Assembly (NCBI GenBank): GCA_021324185.1
Contig: JAJPJN010000039.1
Location: forward strand, 1-47,065
Reading direction: 5' to 3'
Length of the DNA stretch: 47,065 nt
Source: Terriglobia bacterium
GTDB lineage: Bacteria > Acidobacteriota > Terriglobia > Bryobacterales > Bryobacteraceae
In this document: positions 16,135-25,307 of the stretch, in pieces
Numbering within the stretch: the first letter of the stretch is position 1
How the letters are laid out: each line of letters starts with the position of its first letter
The notes under the pieces: generated by a model
Databases searched by the model: none
The model's input: only the letters and a program-made list of their open reading frames with translations
What the model was told of the DNA's origin: nothing
Program-made: the position numbers and the translations under genes

Positions 16135-16806
16135 ATGGTTAACAGGCACAAGCTCGCCTGGAGCTTGGGACTATTTGCGCTGGGCATATGCACGACCGCT
16201 CACGCGAGGGCAGCGTCGATTTCGCAGACATATACCGGCGCCTTGACAAGTGAATCCGGGTCGCCTGGATCTGTAGTTCTGGAAACCTTTTCGCTGACGG
16301 CCCCATCGCAGGTGACGGTTTACACGACGTCCTATGGGGGCGGCATGAACCTGAACGGTACGACCACACCGGCCGGTGGCTTTCAGCCGAACATAACGCT
16401 TTACAACAGCACCGGATTCGTAATAGCTAACCAGAGCCCGAGCTTTTCGCCCATTGCAAATCCCGATCCAACCAACGGTTGGAAGGGAGACGGCTATCTG
16501 CGGGATAACAATGTTGCGGCAGGAACTTACTACGTGACGTTGACCGACTGGCAAAACCAGATGTCCATCACCTCGATTGGATTAAACGTCTCGCAACCCA
16601 TTTATCTTCAATTTTCGGGCCCTGGAGGCTCATCCTTTCAGGATGTGCAGGGCAACGTGCGGACCGGCAACTACGCACTGGATATTTCGGCAACTCCATT
16701 GAGCACTTCGACGCCGGAACCGGCCACGGCTCTGTTGGTTATTCCGGCTTTAGCTGGCGTTGCTTTGCTTACTAAGAAGCGCCGATCGTTAATCGTTCGA
16801 GGGTAG
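16135..16806 (+). CDS. secreted protein with PEP-CTERM sorting signal
   Basis: This 223-residue protein starts at an ATG preceded by GAGAGGAGA, a clear ribosome site; the upstream in-frame start at 16072 would remove the signal peptide from the N-terminus. The signal peptide is LAWSLGLFALGICTTAHA. The middle is a Gly/Ser/Thr/Asn-rich beta domain with pre-peptidase-like features (AAGTYYVTLTDWQNQ). The C-terminus has the sorting signal: STPEPATA, a hydrophobic helix (LLVIPALAGVALLT) and a basic tail (KKRRS). Exosortase would process it at the cell surface; no exosortase gene is in view. It precedes the ferritin-like gene by 27 bases and shares its predicted ECF promoter. Confidence 0.85.
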   Translation: MVNRHKLAWSLGLFALGICTTAHARAASISQTYTGALTSESGSPGSVVLETFSLTAPSQVTVYTTSYGGGMNLNGTTTPAGGFQPNITLYNSTGFVIANQSPSFSPIANPDPTNGWKGDGYLRDNNVAAGTYYVTLTDWQNQMSITSIGLNVSQPIYLQFSGPGGSSFQDVQGNVRTGNYALDISATPLSTSTPEPATALLVIPALAGVALLTKKRRSLIVRG

Positions 16807-16833
16807 TTGGAACATTCATCGAGGAGTTTACAT

Positions 16834-17688
16834 ATGGCACAAAAAGATCTCATTTCAGACGTGGTTGAACAGTCACCGAACCGGCGCAGCCTTCTCAAAA
16901 AGCTCAGCATGGCAGCCGCCGCTACCGGGGCATCTATGGTCACTGGCGGGCTTAAACTGAAGGCGGACCCGGCCTCCCCCACTGTGGTTGACGTGCTGCA
17001 ATTTGCGCTCAATCTGGAATACCTTGAAGCCGAATTCTACACGACGGCAACGATGGGCAAAACGATCGACCAAGTCGGGATCGGCATTTCAGGGGCAGGC
17101 AGTTCCGGACCGACGACCGGCTGGAATCAAGTGAACTTTTCAAACAGTCTTGTGTTCACCGGAACCATTGCCAACCAGATAGGAAATGACGAGCGCAATC
17201 ACGTGACTCTGCTTAGAACTGCATTGTCGAATGCGGGAATACAGCCGGTCGCCAAGCCGCCCATCAATCTGGGCGCACTGGGCATCGGATTCGCCAACGA
17301 AGCGCAATTTCTGACACTGGCGCGTGTTTTTGAGGATATCGGTGTTACAGCATACGGAGGAGCGGCACAATTCAGCTCCGTGACCTCTAGCCCTTACATC
17401 GGTACGGCGGCGCAAATTCTGGCGGCGGAAGCCGAACACGCTGCCAATATCCGACTCCAAGTAGCACGCCTGGCTATTGCAAGCAGCGCTTTGGACGGTG
17501 TCGATATCATTCCTCCGCCGTCCGGCACGTATTTCTTTTCGGTGGACCCAAATACCGGACTCACTGCAATCCGGACACCGGGGCAGGTTCTCTATCTGGC
17601 TTACAACGCGGCGAATGCAACCTCGGGAGGGTTTTTCCCCGGTGGAGTAAATGGGAACTTACATACTTCGAGCGGCTCGTCCGCCTAA
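16834..17688 (+). CDS. Tat-exported ferritin-like domain protein
   Basis: This 284-residue protein starts at the ATG at 16834 behind GAGGAG. It has a twin-arginine export signal (NRRSLLKKLSMAAAATGAS). The ferritin-like four-helix domain (about residues 50-215) keeps a complete set of likely di-iron ligands: Glu in LEYLEAEFY, ExxH in DERNHV, Glu in VFEDIGVTAY and ExxH in EAEHAANI. A C-terminal segment of about 65 residues (FFSVDPNTGLTAIRTPGQVL) lies outside the ferritin fold. The family includes desiccation-related proteins. Pre-folded export with metal bound and a role against oxidative or desiccation stress are inferences, supported by its place beside an ECF stress regulator. Confidence 0.88.
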   Translation: MAQKDLISDVVEQSPNRRSLLKKLSMAAAATGASMVTGGLKLKADPASPTVVDVLQFALNLEYLEAEFYTTATMGKTIDQVGIGISGAGSSGPTTGWNQVNFSNSLVFTGTIANQIGNDERNHVTLLRTALSNAGIQPVAKPPINLGALGIGFANEAQFLTLARVFEDIGVTAYGGAAQFSSVTSSPYIGTAAQILAAEAEHAANIRLQVARLAIASSALDGVDIIPPPSGTYFFSVDPNTGLTAIRTPGQVLYLAYNAANATSGGFFPGGVNGNLHTSSGSSA

Positions 17689-18977
17689 CTTAGCTTGATT
17701 GCGCCGAGGCGGTGCGCGAAGTCCAGAAAGACGAGAGCGGCAGGCGAATATTTTCCGGGGTCGGGTTGGGTGAACTTACCCGTCACCGGATCCATTTGCT
17801 GGCGAAAGTCGCCGTCCCGCATAATAGCTTGGCACCACTGGCTCATAAGGTGATTGAGTTCTGCTTGCTTACCGTAATGCGGCATCCAGCGCGGCGCACG
17901 CAAGGCAGTAAGGGCTTGGGAAGCACCGCCCCAGGAGTTGCGCGGAATCGGGCGCACGAAGGTGGGGTCGTTTAAAGCGCTACTTGGAAACGGATATGGC
18001 GCCCAGAACGCATCGGGGTTGTGCAGTTGCCGCTTCCAGAGCGCTTCGAAAATGGCCCGGTCACGTGCGTCAGATAATTTCAACACGTGCTCGCCTAACA
18101 CACGCGTATTCACGACAGAACGCACACGAACAAATTTGTTTTCCGCGTCGAGATCGTAAAAGGCAGCGTCTTCCGGGCTATACAGCTTTTCGATAATCAG
18201 GCGTCTGATCTCTTCTGCGGCAGTTTGCCAGCGGGCGGCGTCAGCCTGTTTTCCGAGCGCACCCGCCATTGACCCGAGCGCTACACGGGCTCCGTAGACG
18301 GTAGCCGACAGATCAGGACATAAGCGCGGCAGCGAGGGAAGCGGCGGGCATTTTCGAGCGTCGGAATCGGGGCACCGGTTCGGAATGCCCGCCCACCGTG
18401 GGCTGTTATCCATGCCCGTATCGTAGGTGCAAAATCCTTCCACTAAACCGGTGTCGCGCGTGTTGCGATATTGCCGCAGCCAGCCATCCCAGCGGCTACA
18501 TGCAGCATAGGCTTTGACGAGAAGCTCTTCATCGCCGAAGGATTGCGCCAGCTCCCAGGCCGTGGCTGCGACGGGAACCGCCATTTGGATCTGGCCAAAA
18601 CCCGGCCCGCTCGTTTTTACACTGGCCGGCAACTGGCCATCCGGTTTCTGCAATGCAAAGAATGCCAGATGGTTATTGCGCGCGACTTCTTTTGGATTGC
18701 TGGAGGCCGTAGCGGGAATGTGGCTCGCCAGCGTGGCATAGACCAACGCCTCGTGCGGACCACATTCCTGCCATACGCCTTGATAAGTGCTGCCCTCCCA
18801 AAGTAGCGGGTGATCATAGGCTGCGAGCGGGCGAATGTTCTTTGCCAGTACCTGGACTGCCGCTTCCCAAGTATCCTTCCAGGCATCGCCAGAAGCCGAA
18901 ACGGTGCCGCATGAGAGCAGGCTCGCACCGGTCATACCAGCGCTGCGAAGAAAGGCTCTCCGGCTCTGCAGGCTCAT
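17685..18977 (-). CDS. Tat-exported (alpha/alpha)6 glycoside hydrolase, GH63/GH37-like
   Basis: This 430-residue protein has a twin-arginine signal (SRRAFLRSAGMTGASLLS). The catalytic fold looks like an (alpha/alpha)6 toroid of the GH63/GH37/mannosylglycerate-hydrolase type. It has the diagnostic TYDTGMDNSPRW motif (catalytic Asp, about residue 189), PDLSATVYGARVALG, YDLDAENKFVRVRSV and NSWGGASQAL near the end. The substrate cannot be named from sequence; an alpha-linked glucoside or mannoside would fit the family. It starts directly after the TGA of the Oar receptor gene (TGAATG), so the two are translated together. Its stop overlaps that of the convergent ferritin-like gene by four bases. 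Confidence 0.8.
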   Translation of the reverse strand: MSLQSRRAFLRSAGMTGASLLSCGTVSASGDAWKDTWEAAVQVLAKNIRPLAAYDHPLLWEGSTYQGVWQECGPHEALVYATLASHIPATASSNPKEVARNNHLAFFALQKPDGQLPASVKTSGPGFGQIQMAVPVAATAWELAQSFGDEELLVKAYAACSRWDGWLRQYRNTRDTGLVEGFCTYDTGMDNSPRWAGIPNRCPDSDARKCPPLPSLPRLCPDLSATVYGARVALGSMAGALGKQADAARWQTAAEEIRRLIIEKLYSPEDAAFYDLDAENKFVRVRSVVNTRVLGEHVLKLSDARDRAIFEALWKRQLHNPDAFWAPYPFPSSALNDPTFVRPIPRNSWGGASQALTALRAPRWMPHYGKQAELNHLMSQWCQAIMRDGDFRQQMDPVTGKFTQPDPGKYSPAALVFLDFAHRLGAIKLS

Positions 18978-21900
18978 TCAGAAAAGGAGCTTCGCGGATA
19001 ACTGCAGAATACGCGGATCGGCAGCAGCATTGATACTGCCGAACCCAGCGGCAGTTACTGTACTGATGGGGTCTGAAAAATTTGCATGATTCAGGATGTT
19101 GAACGCTTCGCCGCGAAATTGCAGCGTCCAGCGTTCGGTGATTGGAAAGAAGCGAAATAAGCCGAAGTCCCAATCGACCAGTCCGGGCCCGTGCAGTGAG
19201 CCTTTACCGAGGTTGCCAAACGTCCCGACGGCGGGAAGCCCGAAGCTGGACGGAGCCAGCCAGTTGACGCAGGGCGCCGCTGCTGCGCACGCGCCGGTCC
19301 CATAAGGCGCAGCATTTACGAGCACAGCATGATCGCGCCCGATACCTGTTTGAGACTGATCGACCCCGGCGAGAGCTGTGAACTCATCGCCGGATTGCGC
19401 TTGAAAGATTCCCGTAAACTGCCAGTTACCCAGCACCGCGCGCGCAAACGCACCGCCGAAATCGATTTTCGGCACTTGCCATAAATAAGAGACAACAAGC
19501 CGATGGCGATGGTCGAAATCGGACGGCCCGATATCGAGAGCATCCGGTTTCGAAAAATAAAACGGCAACGCGTAGGTGGCCCCGGCGCTAGGCCCGGTAA
19601 TGCTGCCTCCGGTGGGTACAGTGTCGAGAGCTTTCGACCAGGTGTAATTTGCCAATATGGAAAACCCACGAGAAAGGCGCTTTTCCATGCTTAGTTGCAG
19701 TGAGTTGTAGTTTGCGTTTGCGGCCATAAAGGCCTCGGTGATGTTAGAGAATGGCTGGAAGATACGGCGCTGGTCTGTCGAAAGTGTACTGCCCGGAGTG
19801 TAAATTGCGGGGTTCAACTGATTTCCGGTGAATAGATGCTCTGAATGGGAGCCGACATAAGACGCCCGCACCAATGTGTCCTTCTGGAGCTGATGCTCAA
19901 TCGTGAAGTTCCAGTTATAAATTGTCGGAATGAGCCATTTGCCGGTGGGATCAAATGTTACGACAGTTACGGGCAGCGGGAACGCGGCGGTTGGAGGGAG
20001 TGGCGAGGGCAGCGGGAATAGATTGGCGACTCCGAGATAGGGATTACTGAAGGTTCCCTTGGGCTGAGTTAGTGACACAGTTGCACTAAAGGGCGTCAGC
20101 GTGGACATGCTGTTATCGAATCCTCCCATGGTTCGGGTGTCGTAGAAGATACCGGCTCCGGAACGGATGCTGGTTTTGCCGTCACCGGTAACGTCCCAGG
20201 CGAACCCAACGCGGGGCTCGAAATCCAGATACCGGGCGCGGACACCCTCTTCCGGAACACCGGGATCGCCGGGGAAAAGCAATCCGGCGGGCGCGTTCGG
20301 ATAGATTGTGGATTTTATGCGCGCAGCGTAAGCCTCCGGGTTGAACTGCTCAATGCGGTGCTTTGTTTCCCTCCAGGGGAAATACGGCTCCCAGCGCAGT
20401 CCATAATTCAATGTCAGGCGTTTTGTAACCCGATAACTGTCTTCCGCATAAAGGCCGAAGAACTTATTCCGATTGTTGAAAAACTGTCCGGAGCCTTGCG
20501 TGAATGTACGCAGATAGCCGAGCAGAAAACTTGCCAAGCCGTAGCCGGTGACGTCCGAAGTAAAACCAAAGGCACCCGGTTCCTGAAACTGGCTGTCAAT
20601 GTCTACCCGGCTCAGTTCGGCATGGATTCCGAAATTCAAAGTATGGCTACCGCGCACCCAACTGACATCGTCGCCGAAAGTCCAATTGGCTCGGTTGAAT
20701 CGCGCCGACGGATTGTCGCCAACACTGAAAAACCCGCTGACGGCAATACTTTGCAGCGTGGGCACGGAGGGCTGCCAGATATTGACGCCAAAGTTATTTA
20801 CATCCGGCGAGTTGGCGGGCGGCCCGCGCCGGTCCGCCTCGCGTGTATAGTTCAACTCGACAACATTTAATACGGACGGGGTAAATGTGTGGGTTTCCGA
20901 AATCAACGCGTTTTGAACCAGATTGGTGACCTGGTCGGCAAACGTAAGTAAGTTGGCGGTGTTCACAATGCCTGAATTTGAGAACCGGTTGGCGTAGTAA
21001 CGGCCGGTAATTCTGTCGTTGCTGCCGATAAGGTGATCGATTCTGGCAACCTCCTCATTGAAGCCCTGCCGCAGAGGTTTTTGATAATAGACGAGACCAT
21101 TTCCGGCCGATGGGGTAGGCAGGTCCTTGGCAAATGCGACAGCCGCGGGATCAAAGATCGAGACGGGAATCTGGTTATTCGGATATGGAAGCCCGGTGAA
21201 AGGATTTACGATGTGTACGACCTTGCCGAGTGGATTGTTAGGGTTCGTGGCAGTGAGCAGCGCGGAGAAATCGCCTTGCAGGTTAGCGGGCGTGGGGACG
21301 AACGCGCTCTGCGCGCCTTGCATGTCGCGCAAAATTGTCCCCTGATAGCCGAAAAAGAAAAAGGTCTTATCATGTCCGTTGTAGACGCCGGGAATGACAA
21401 CGGGGCCGCCGATTGTACCGCCAAATTGATTGCGTTTGAGCGGATCAACGATTTTGGCAAAGAAGTTCCGTGCGTTCAGATCCCCATTGCGCACGTATTC
21501 GAACAGATCGCCGTGGAGTTGATTGGTGCCGGATTTAGTGATCACGTTCACGACGCCGCCGGCATTCTGGCCATACTGGGCGCTGTAATCGCTGGTTAGA
21601 ACGCTGAACTCCTGCACGGAGTCGGGAAACGGAAACGGGAGATTGACATTGGTGTACTCATCGGTGTTATTGCCGCCATCGAGCATGTAGGTGATTTCGT
21701 TGGCGCGCGAACCGTTGGTTGAAACGGTTACCACGGTGGGAAAGGTTTTGGTTTGACCCTGGTCGGCCTGATCGTTGGGGGCACTGATTGAGCCGGCAAC
21801 GAGCGTGGTCAGTTGAGCCACATTACGGCCATTTAAGGGAAGTTCGGCGATTCGTTTCTGATCTACCACTTGTTCCAGCGTGCTGGTAGCGGTATCCACC

Positions 21901-22274
21901 TGATTGGCGTTTGCGACGACTGAGATTTCCTGCGTAGCCGATCCGACCTGCAGATGAGCATCGATGCTAAGCGCCTGATCGGCGCGTAGGATGATTCCGG
22001 ATTGATGGAATGTCTCAAATCCGGAAGCGGAGACGGTCAGGCTGTACTGCGAGGGCGGAAGCGATGGAATTGCATACAAGCCTGAGTTGTCAGTTTTGAC
22101 GGTGGTCTTGATACCGGTCCCCGTTTGCGTGGCGGTTACTTCGGCGGAAGCGATCCCCAGACCTTGCGGGTCCGTAACCGTTCCTACGATCTTGCCTAGA
22201 CCTTGCGCGAATACCGCGCTCGAACAGAAGAGCGCGAACAATAGCAGGCGCAGCGAACAATGCCGGCACAACAT
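18978..22274 (-). CDS. Oar-like TonB-dependent outer-membrane receptor with carboxypeptidase-regulatory-like domain
   Basis: This is a 1098-residue outer-membrane receptor. The start at 22274 is favoured over the frame start at 22334 by AGGAGG eight bases upstream and by the immediate signal peptide (LRLLLFALFCSSAVFAQG). The regulatory-like Ig domain follows (GTVTDPQGLGIASAEVTATQ), then a plug with the common ELPLNGRNVAQLTTLV motif and YMLDGGNNTDEY, then a long barrel ending LQLSAKLLF with terminal Phe. It sits between a GH43 gene upstream and a GH63-like gene immediately downstream, so an oligosaccharide released by these enzymes is its likely cargo. Relatives are common in Solibacter-type Acidobacteria. 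Confidence 0.93.
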   Translation of the reverse strand: MLCRHCSLRLLLFALFCSSAVFAQGLGKIVGTVTDPQGLGIASAEVTATQTGTGIKTTVKTDNSGLYAIPSLPPSQYSLTVSASGFETFHQSGIILRADQALSIDAHLQVGSATQEISVVANANQVDTATSTLEQVVDQKRIAELPLNGRNVAQLTTLVAGSISAPNDQADQGQTKTFPTVVTVSTNGSRANEITYMLDGGNNTDEYTNVNLPFPFPDSVQEFSVLTSDYSAQYGQNAGGVVNVITKSGTNQLHGDLFEYVRNGDLNARNFFAKIVDPLKRNQFGGTIGGPVVIPGVYNGHDKTFFFFGYQGTILRDMQGAQSAFVPTPANLQGDFSALLTATNPNNPLGKVVHIVNPFTGLPYPNNQIPVSIFDPAAVAFAKDLPTPSAGNGLVYYQKPLRQGFNEEVARIDHLIGSNDRITGRYYANRFSNSGIVNTANLLTFADQVTNLVQNALISETHTFTPSVLNVVELNYTREADRRGPPANSPDVNNFGVNIWQPSVPTLQSIAVSGFFSVGDNPSARFNRANWTFGDDVSWVRGSHTLNFGIHAELSRVDIDSQFQEPGAFGFTSDVTGYGLASFLLGYLRTFTQGSGQFFNNRNKFFGLYAEDSYRVTKRLTLNYGLRWEPYFPWRETKHRIEQFNPEAYAARIKSTIYPNAPAGLLFPGDPGVPEEGVRARYLDFEPRVGFAWDVTGDGKTSIRSGAGIFYDTRTMGGFDNSMSTLTPFSATVSLTQPKGTFSNPYLGVANLFPLPSPLPPTAAFPLPVTVVTFDPTGKWLIPTIYNWNFTIEHQLQKDTLVRASYVGSHSEHLFTGNQLNPAIYTPGSTLSTDQRRIFQPFSNITEAFMAANANYNSLQLSMEKRLSRGFSILANYTWSKALDTVPTGGSITGPSAGATYALPFYFSKPDALDIGPSDFDHRHRLVVSYLWQVPKIDFGGAFARAVLGNWQFTGIFQAQSGDEFTALAGVDQSQTGIGRDHAVLVNAAPYGTGACAAAAPCVNWLAPSSFGLPAVGTFGNLGKGSLHGPGLVDWDFGLFRFFPITERWTLQFRGEAFNILNHANFSDPISTVTAAGFGSINAAADPRILQLSAKLLF

Positions 22275-22282
22275 GGGCAGAA

Positions 22283-22288
22283 CCTCCT
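22283..22288 (-). promoter_or_regulatory. strong ribosome binding site of the second Oar receptor
   Basis: AGGAGG on the minus strand lies 8 bases before the ATG at 22272-22274. It decides the start against an in-frame start 60 bases upstream. The gap between this gene and the GH43 gene (22275-22356) shows no convincing promoter or terminator. Confidence 0.8.
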
Positions 22289-22356
22289 GAATCTTGTTTC
22301 CAATAGATTGAGAACTTTTCCGGTAGGTTACCAAAAAGTTTTCGACTGCAACAAAA

Positions 22357-23961
22357 TCAGTTGTGGTCCTGACCGGTGGCTAGCGGCGTATAGTGGACCC
22401 AATCGAAATCGGCGTATCCGGCAGTATCGTTCTGCTCATTCGAATAGGCGAACAGGGCGGGCCGGGACCCCTTCCACCAACTGAATGTGATGGCCGTGGG
22501 GCCGCCGATTGGATGGAAGGAGCGGCCGCCGTCGAGGCTATAGGAATAGCTCACGCGATCGGCGTCTACGCGGAGGCGAAGCTGGACGGCTTGGGACGCA
22601 ACGGCGGGACCGGGCACTGTTTCGCCGGGGTCGAATAATCGCAGGGTTCGCCGATTTTCCGACTGCACGACCTCCAGACCGCTGGCGGATTTCTCAAACA
22701 TGGCGATTCCGGCGTGCATACCGTTCTGCATGCCGCGCAACTCCAGGCGAGCAGTGAATTCGAGCGACTTGTTTTGCATCTGCTGTGTGAGGGTGTTTCG
22801 CGCGTGCAGCAGATCAGCCGCTTGCATCGCTCTGAGGCGCAGAAAGCCAGGGCGCTCCCTGAGGGACCAGTGGATATCGTCGGGGTTATGATTCCACTCC
22901 CATTGCGGCGCCAGCACACTGGCGTTGAACTCATCCGATGTCTGCGGGTGCTGGCTGGATGGGGGGCCGATGTGGTGCGGCGCCGGCCAGGCGCTGACGG
23001 GCTGGCCTGTTTGAGCGCCCGGGGGCGCTTGGCCGATCACCGGCCAGTCGTCTTCCCAGCGCACAGGTTCCAAATAGAGGATGCGGCCGTGTGCTCCGCT
23101 GGAGTGAAAATGAACGAACCAGGGCTGCCCATCGGGCGTTTCCACGTAGGCTCCCTGGTGCGGGCCATTGACTGCCGTTGTGCCCTGCGCTAATACCGTT
23201 CGATATTCATAAGGCCCGTAAATGGAGCGCGAGCGAAAAACGGCCTGCGGACCAATCGCAACACCTCCGTAAGGAGCAAAGATGTAAAAGTAGCCATTCC
23301 GCTTGTACAGCTTGGGTCCTTCGAGCGTGGGCAGGTTTTTGGGATCGCGAATGATCTCTTTTCCGTCATCCAAAACAGATTTGCCGTCAGGCGCCATGCG
23401 ATGCAGAATCAGCGGGCCGGCGTGCAGGCGCGAGTGAATCAGGTACGCGCTGCCGTCATCGTCCCAAAAGGGGCATGGGTCCTCGTAACCGGGGCCGGCG
23501 ATCACCGCGATGGGGTCAGACCACGGGCCGGTGATTTGGGCCGCCGTGCTCACAAAGATTCCTTCGTCGGGCGTGGGAAAGAAAACGTAGAACAGGCCAT
23601 TGTGTTTGCGAATCGCGGGGGCCCAAACGCCACGGCCATAGCGATCGCCGTTCTTCATGTCGTATTGCGGGGCGAGCTTAATTTTCGGCAAGACCTGCGT
23701 GAGGATGCTCCAGTGGACAAGATCGGGCGATTGCAGGATGGGGATTCCGGGCACGAATTCAAATGTCGAGGACACCAGATAATAGTTGGTTCCATCGCGA
23801 ATGACATCCGGGTCTGAGTAATCAGAGTAGAGAATCGGATTCGTATACACCTGTTCGACGTTCGATTGGGCGCGGCTCGCAGCCATACTTACGAAAAGAA
23901 CGGCTGCAATGGCGCACCCGTAGCAAAACAGTTGGCGAGTGCGGGCGAATCCGGGCAACAT
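22357..23961 (-). CDS. secreted GH43-family glycoside hydrolase
   Basis: This is a 534-residue secreted enzyme of the beta-xylosidase/arabinofuranosidase family. A signal peptide (YGCAIAAVLFVSMAASRAQS) precedes the five-bladed propeller. The catalytic triad is visible: base Asp in DYSDPDVIRDG, pKa-modulating Asp in YEDPCPFWDDDG and acid Glu in LEGPKLYKRNGYF. The C-terminal 200 residues form a beta-sandwich (DEFNASVLAPQWEWNHNPD) like the C2 domain of GH43 xylosidases. The ATG at 23961 is preferred over a TTG at 24012 because the longer form would overlap the spacer to the divergent gene. Hemicellulose-derived oligosaccharides are the likely substrates. Confidence 0.9.
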   Translation of the reverse strand: MLPGFARTRQLFCYGCAIAAVLFVSMAASRAQSNVEQVYTNPILYSDYSDPDVIRDGTNYYLVSSTFEFVPGIPILQSPDLVHWSILTQVLPKIKLAPQYDMKNGDRYGRGVWAPAIRKHNGLFYVFFPTPDEGIFVSTAAQITGPWSDPIAVIAGPGYEDPCPFWDDDGSAYLIHSRLHAGPLILHRMAPDGKSVLDDGKEIIRDPKNLPTLEGPKLYKRNGYFYIFAPYGGVAIGPQAVFRSRSIYGPYEYRTVLAQGTTAVNGPHQGAYVETPDGQPWFVHFHSSGAHGRILYLEPVRWEDDWPVIGQAPPGAQTGQPVSAWPAPHHIGPPSSQHPQTSDEFNASVLAPQWEWNHNPDDIHWSLRERPGFLRLRAMQAADLLHARNTLTQQMQNKSLEFTARLELRGMQNGMHAGIAMFEKSASGLEVVQSENRRTLRLFDPGETVPGPAVASQAVQLRLRVDADRVSYSYSLDGGRSFHPIGGPTAITFSWWKGSRPALFAYSNEQNDTAGYADFDWVHYTPLATGQDHN

Positions 23962-23973
23962 AGGCGCCACGGA

Positions 23974-23997
23974 AAACAGGTTACAGCAAGCCTGTTT
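23974..23997. promoter_or_regulatory. inverted repeat in the GH43/MFS divergent spacer
   Basis: Perfect 7-base arms AAACAGG (23974-23980) and CCTGTTT (23991-23997) are separated by 10 bases. They sit in the 56-base gap between the divergent GH43 and MFS genes. The size and position fit a dimeric regulator's operator that could control both directions, but no regulator is nearby. Confidence 0.35.
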
Positions 23998-24017
23998 GGA
24001 ATCGGTAAACAACTTAG

Positions 24018-25295
24018 ATGACGCAGAAACTCACCTCGAACCAGATTCGCAGCTTTTGGGCTGCCTGGGGCGGTTGGGCGCTCGACGGCATGGACTCTTT
24101 CATCTATGCGCTGGTGCTTGTTTCTTCGCTTCACGAGTTGCTGCCGAAATCGAAGATAGCCGCTACGGCGCAGAACGTTGGCTTCTACGGCGGGCTGCTG
24201 TTCGCGCTGTTCCTGATCGGCTGGGGATTGTCCTTTCTGTGGGGACCGATTGGCGACCGATTCGGACGCGCGCGCACGCTGATGTTGACGATTCTTTGCT
24301 ATTCGGCGTTCACCTTTGCGGGTGCATTCGCAAGCAATGTATGGCAGCTTGGCGTGTTTCGCCTGCTCGCCGGTATCGGCATTGGCGGCGAGTGGACACT
24401 GGGTGGAATTCTGGTGGCCGAGGAATGGCCGGAAGAGCTGCGTGTTCGAGGAGGCTCCTGGATGCACACGGGCTATTATTTCGGAACGCTCATCGCATCC
24501 CTTGCGAACTACGTGGTGGGGGCGCACTTCGGCTGGCGTGCGATGTTCATCCTGGGGGGGACGCCGGCGCTGCTGGTTGCGTTTATCCGTTGGGGCGTAG
24601 CGGAACCGGCGAAATGGGCGGCGCGCGCCAGAGCCAGCGGCGGCCGGTTGACCGCGCGATCATCGTTCATCCTGTTGTTTTCTCGCGAGTACCGAAGGCG
24701 AACGGTACTCAATGCCTTGTACGTTCTGATTTCCATGATTGGCTTATGGGCCGGATCGGTGTACGTGCCGACGGCTATCACGCAACTGGCGGCGCGAGAG
24801 GGACGGACCGTGAGCGACGCAGCTCGCCTGGCCTCGAGCGGAAGTATTCTGCTATCGGCTGTAACGATTGTTGGATGCTTTTTGGTGCCGCTGTTGGCGC
24901 GCTATGTGGACCGCCGTAGGACGCTGGCTTTCTTTTATGTCCTTATGGCGGCATTCATCCTGCTGGGATTTGGATACATCTTCTATTCGCCGCAGCAGGC
25001 CTTGTTCCGGTTCATGGTATGTCTGTTCTTTTTAGGCGTGGGCGGCGCGAGCTTTTGCGTGTTCACGGTCTGGCTGCCTGAGCAGTACCCGACCGAGTGC
25101 CGGGCCAGCGCCTTCGCATTTGCGACCTCCTTTGGCCGCTTCGTTGCAGCGGGCGCGACCTTCGCGGTAGGAGCGGCGGTGAGCCAGTACGGCACACTCG
25201 GCCGGCCGGTTGCGATGACCGGTTTGGGCTTCGTGCTGGGCTTGATACTTTTGCCGTTTGGCCACGAAACGCGGGGAACGAAGCTGGCAGATTGA
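24018..25295 (+). CDS. MFS transporter (AAHS/SHS-type symporter)
   Basis: This 425-residue major facilitator protein has twelve predicted membrane helices. It opens with FWAAWGGWALDGMDSFIYAL, the helix 1 motif with an acidic residue that is typical of carboxylate/sugar-acid symporters of the SHS and AAHS groups. The MFS signature between helices 2 and 3 is present (GPIGDRFGRARTLML), and helix 4-5 has RLLAGIGIGGEWTLGG. A second half-motif, LARYVDRRRTLAFF, marks the C-terminal six helices. Substrate is not resolved; a monocarboxylate or sugar acid is plausible. The acyl-CoA synthetase gene starts 12 bases downstream, suggesting uptake and CoA activation of the same acid. Confidence 0.88.
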   Translation: MTQKLTSNQIRSFWAAWGGWALDGMDSFIYALVLVSSLHELLPKSKIAATAQNVGFYGGLLFALFLIGWGLSFLWGPIGDRFGRARTLMLTILCYSAFTFAGAFASNVWQLGVFRLLAGIGIGGEWTLGGILVAEEWPEELRVRGGSWMHTGYYFGTLIASLANYVVGAHFGWRAMFILGGTPALLVAFIRWGVAEPAKWAARARASGGRLTARSSFILLFSREYRRRTVLNALYVLISMIGLWAGSVYVPTAITQLAAREGRTVSDAARLASSGSILLSAVTIVGCFLVPLLARYVDRRRTLAFFYVLMAAFILLGFGYIFYSPQQALFRFMVCLFFLGVGGASFCVFTVWLPEQYPTECRASAFAFATSFGRFVAAGATFAVGAAVSQYGTLGRPVAMTGLGFVLGLILLPFGHETRGTKLAD

Positions 25296-25307
25296 AAAAG
25301 ACAACGC

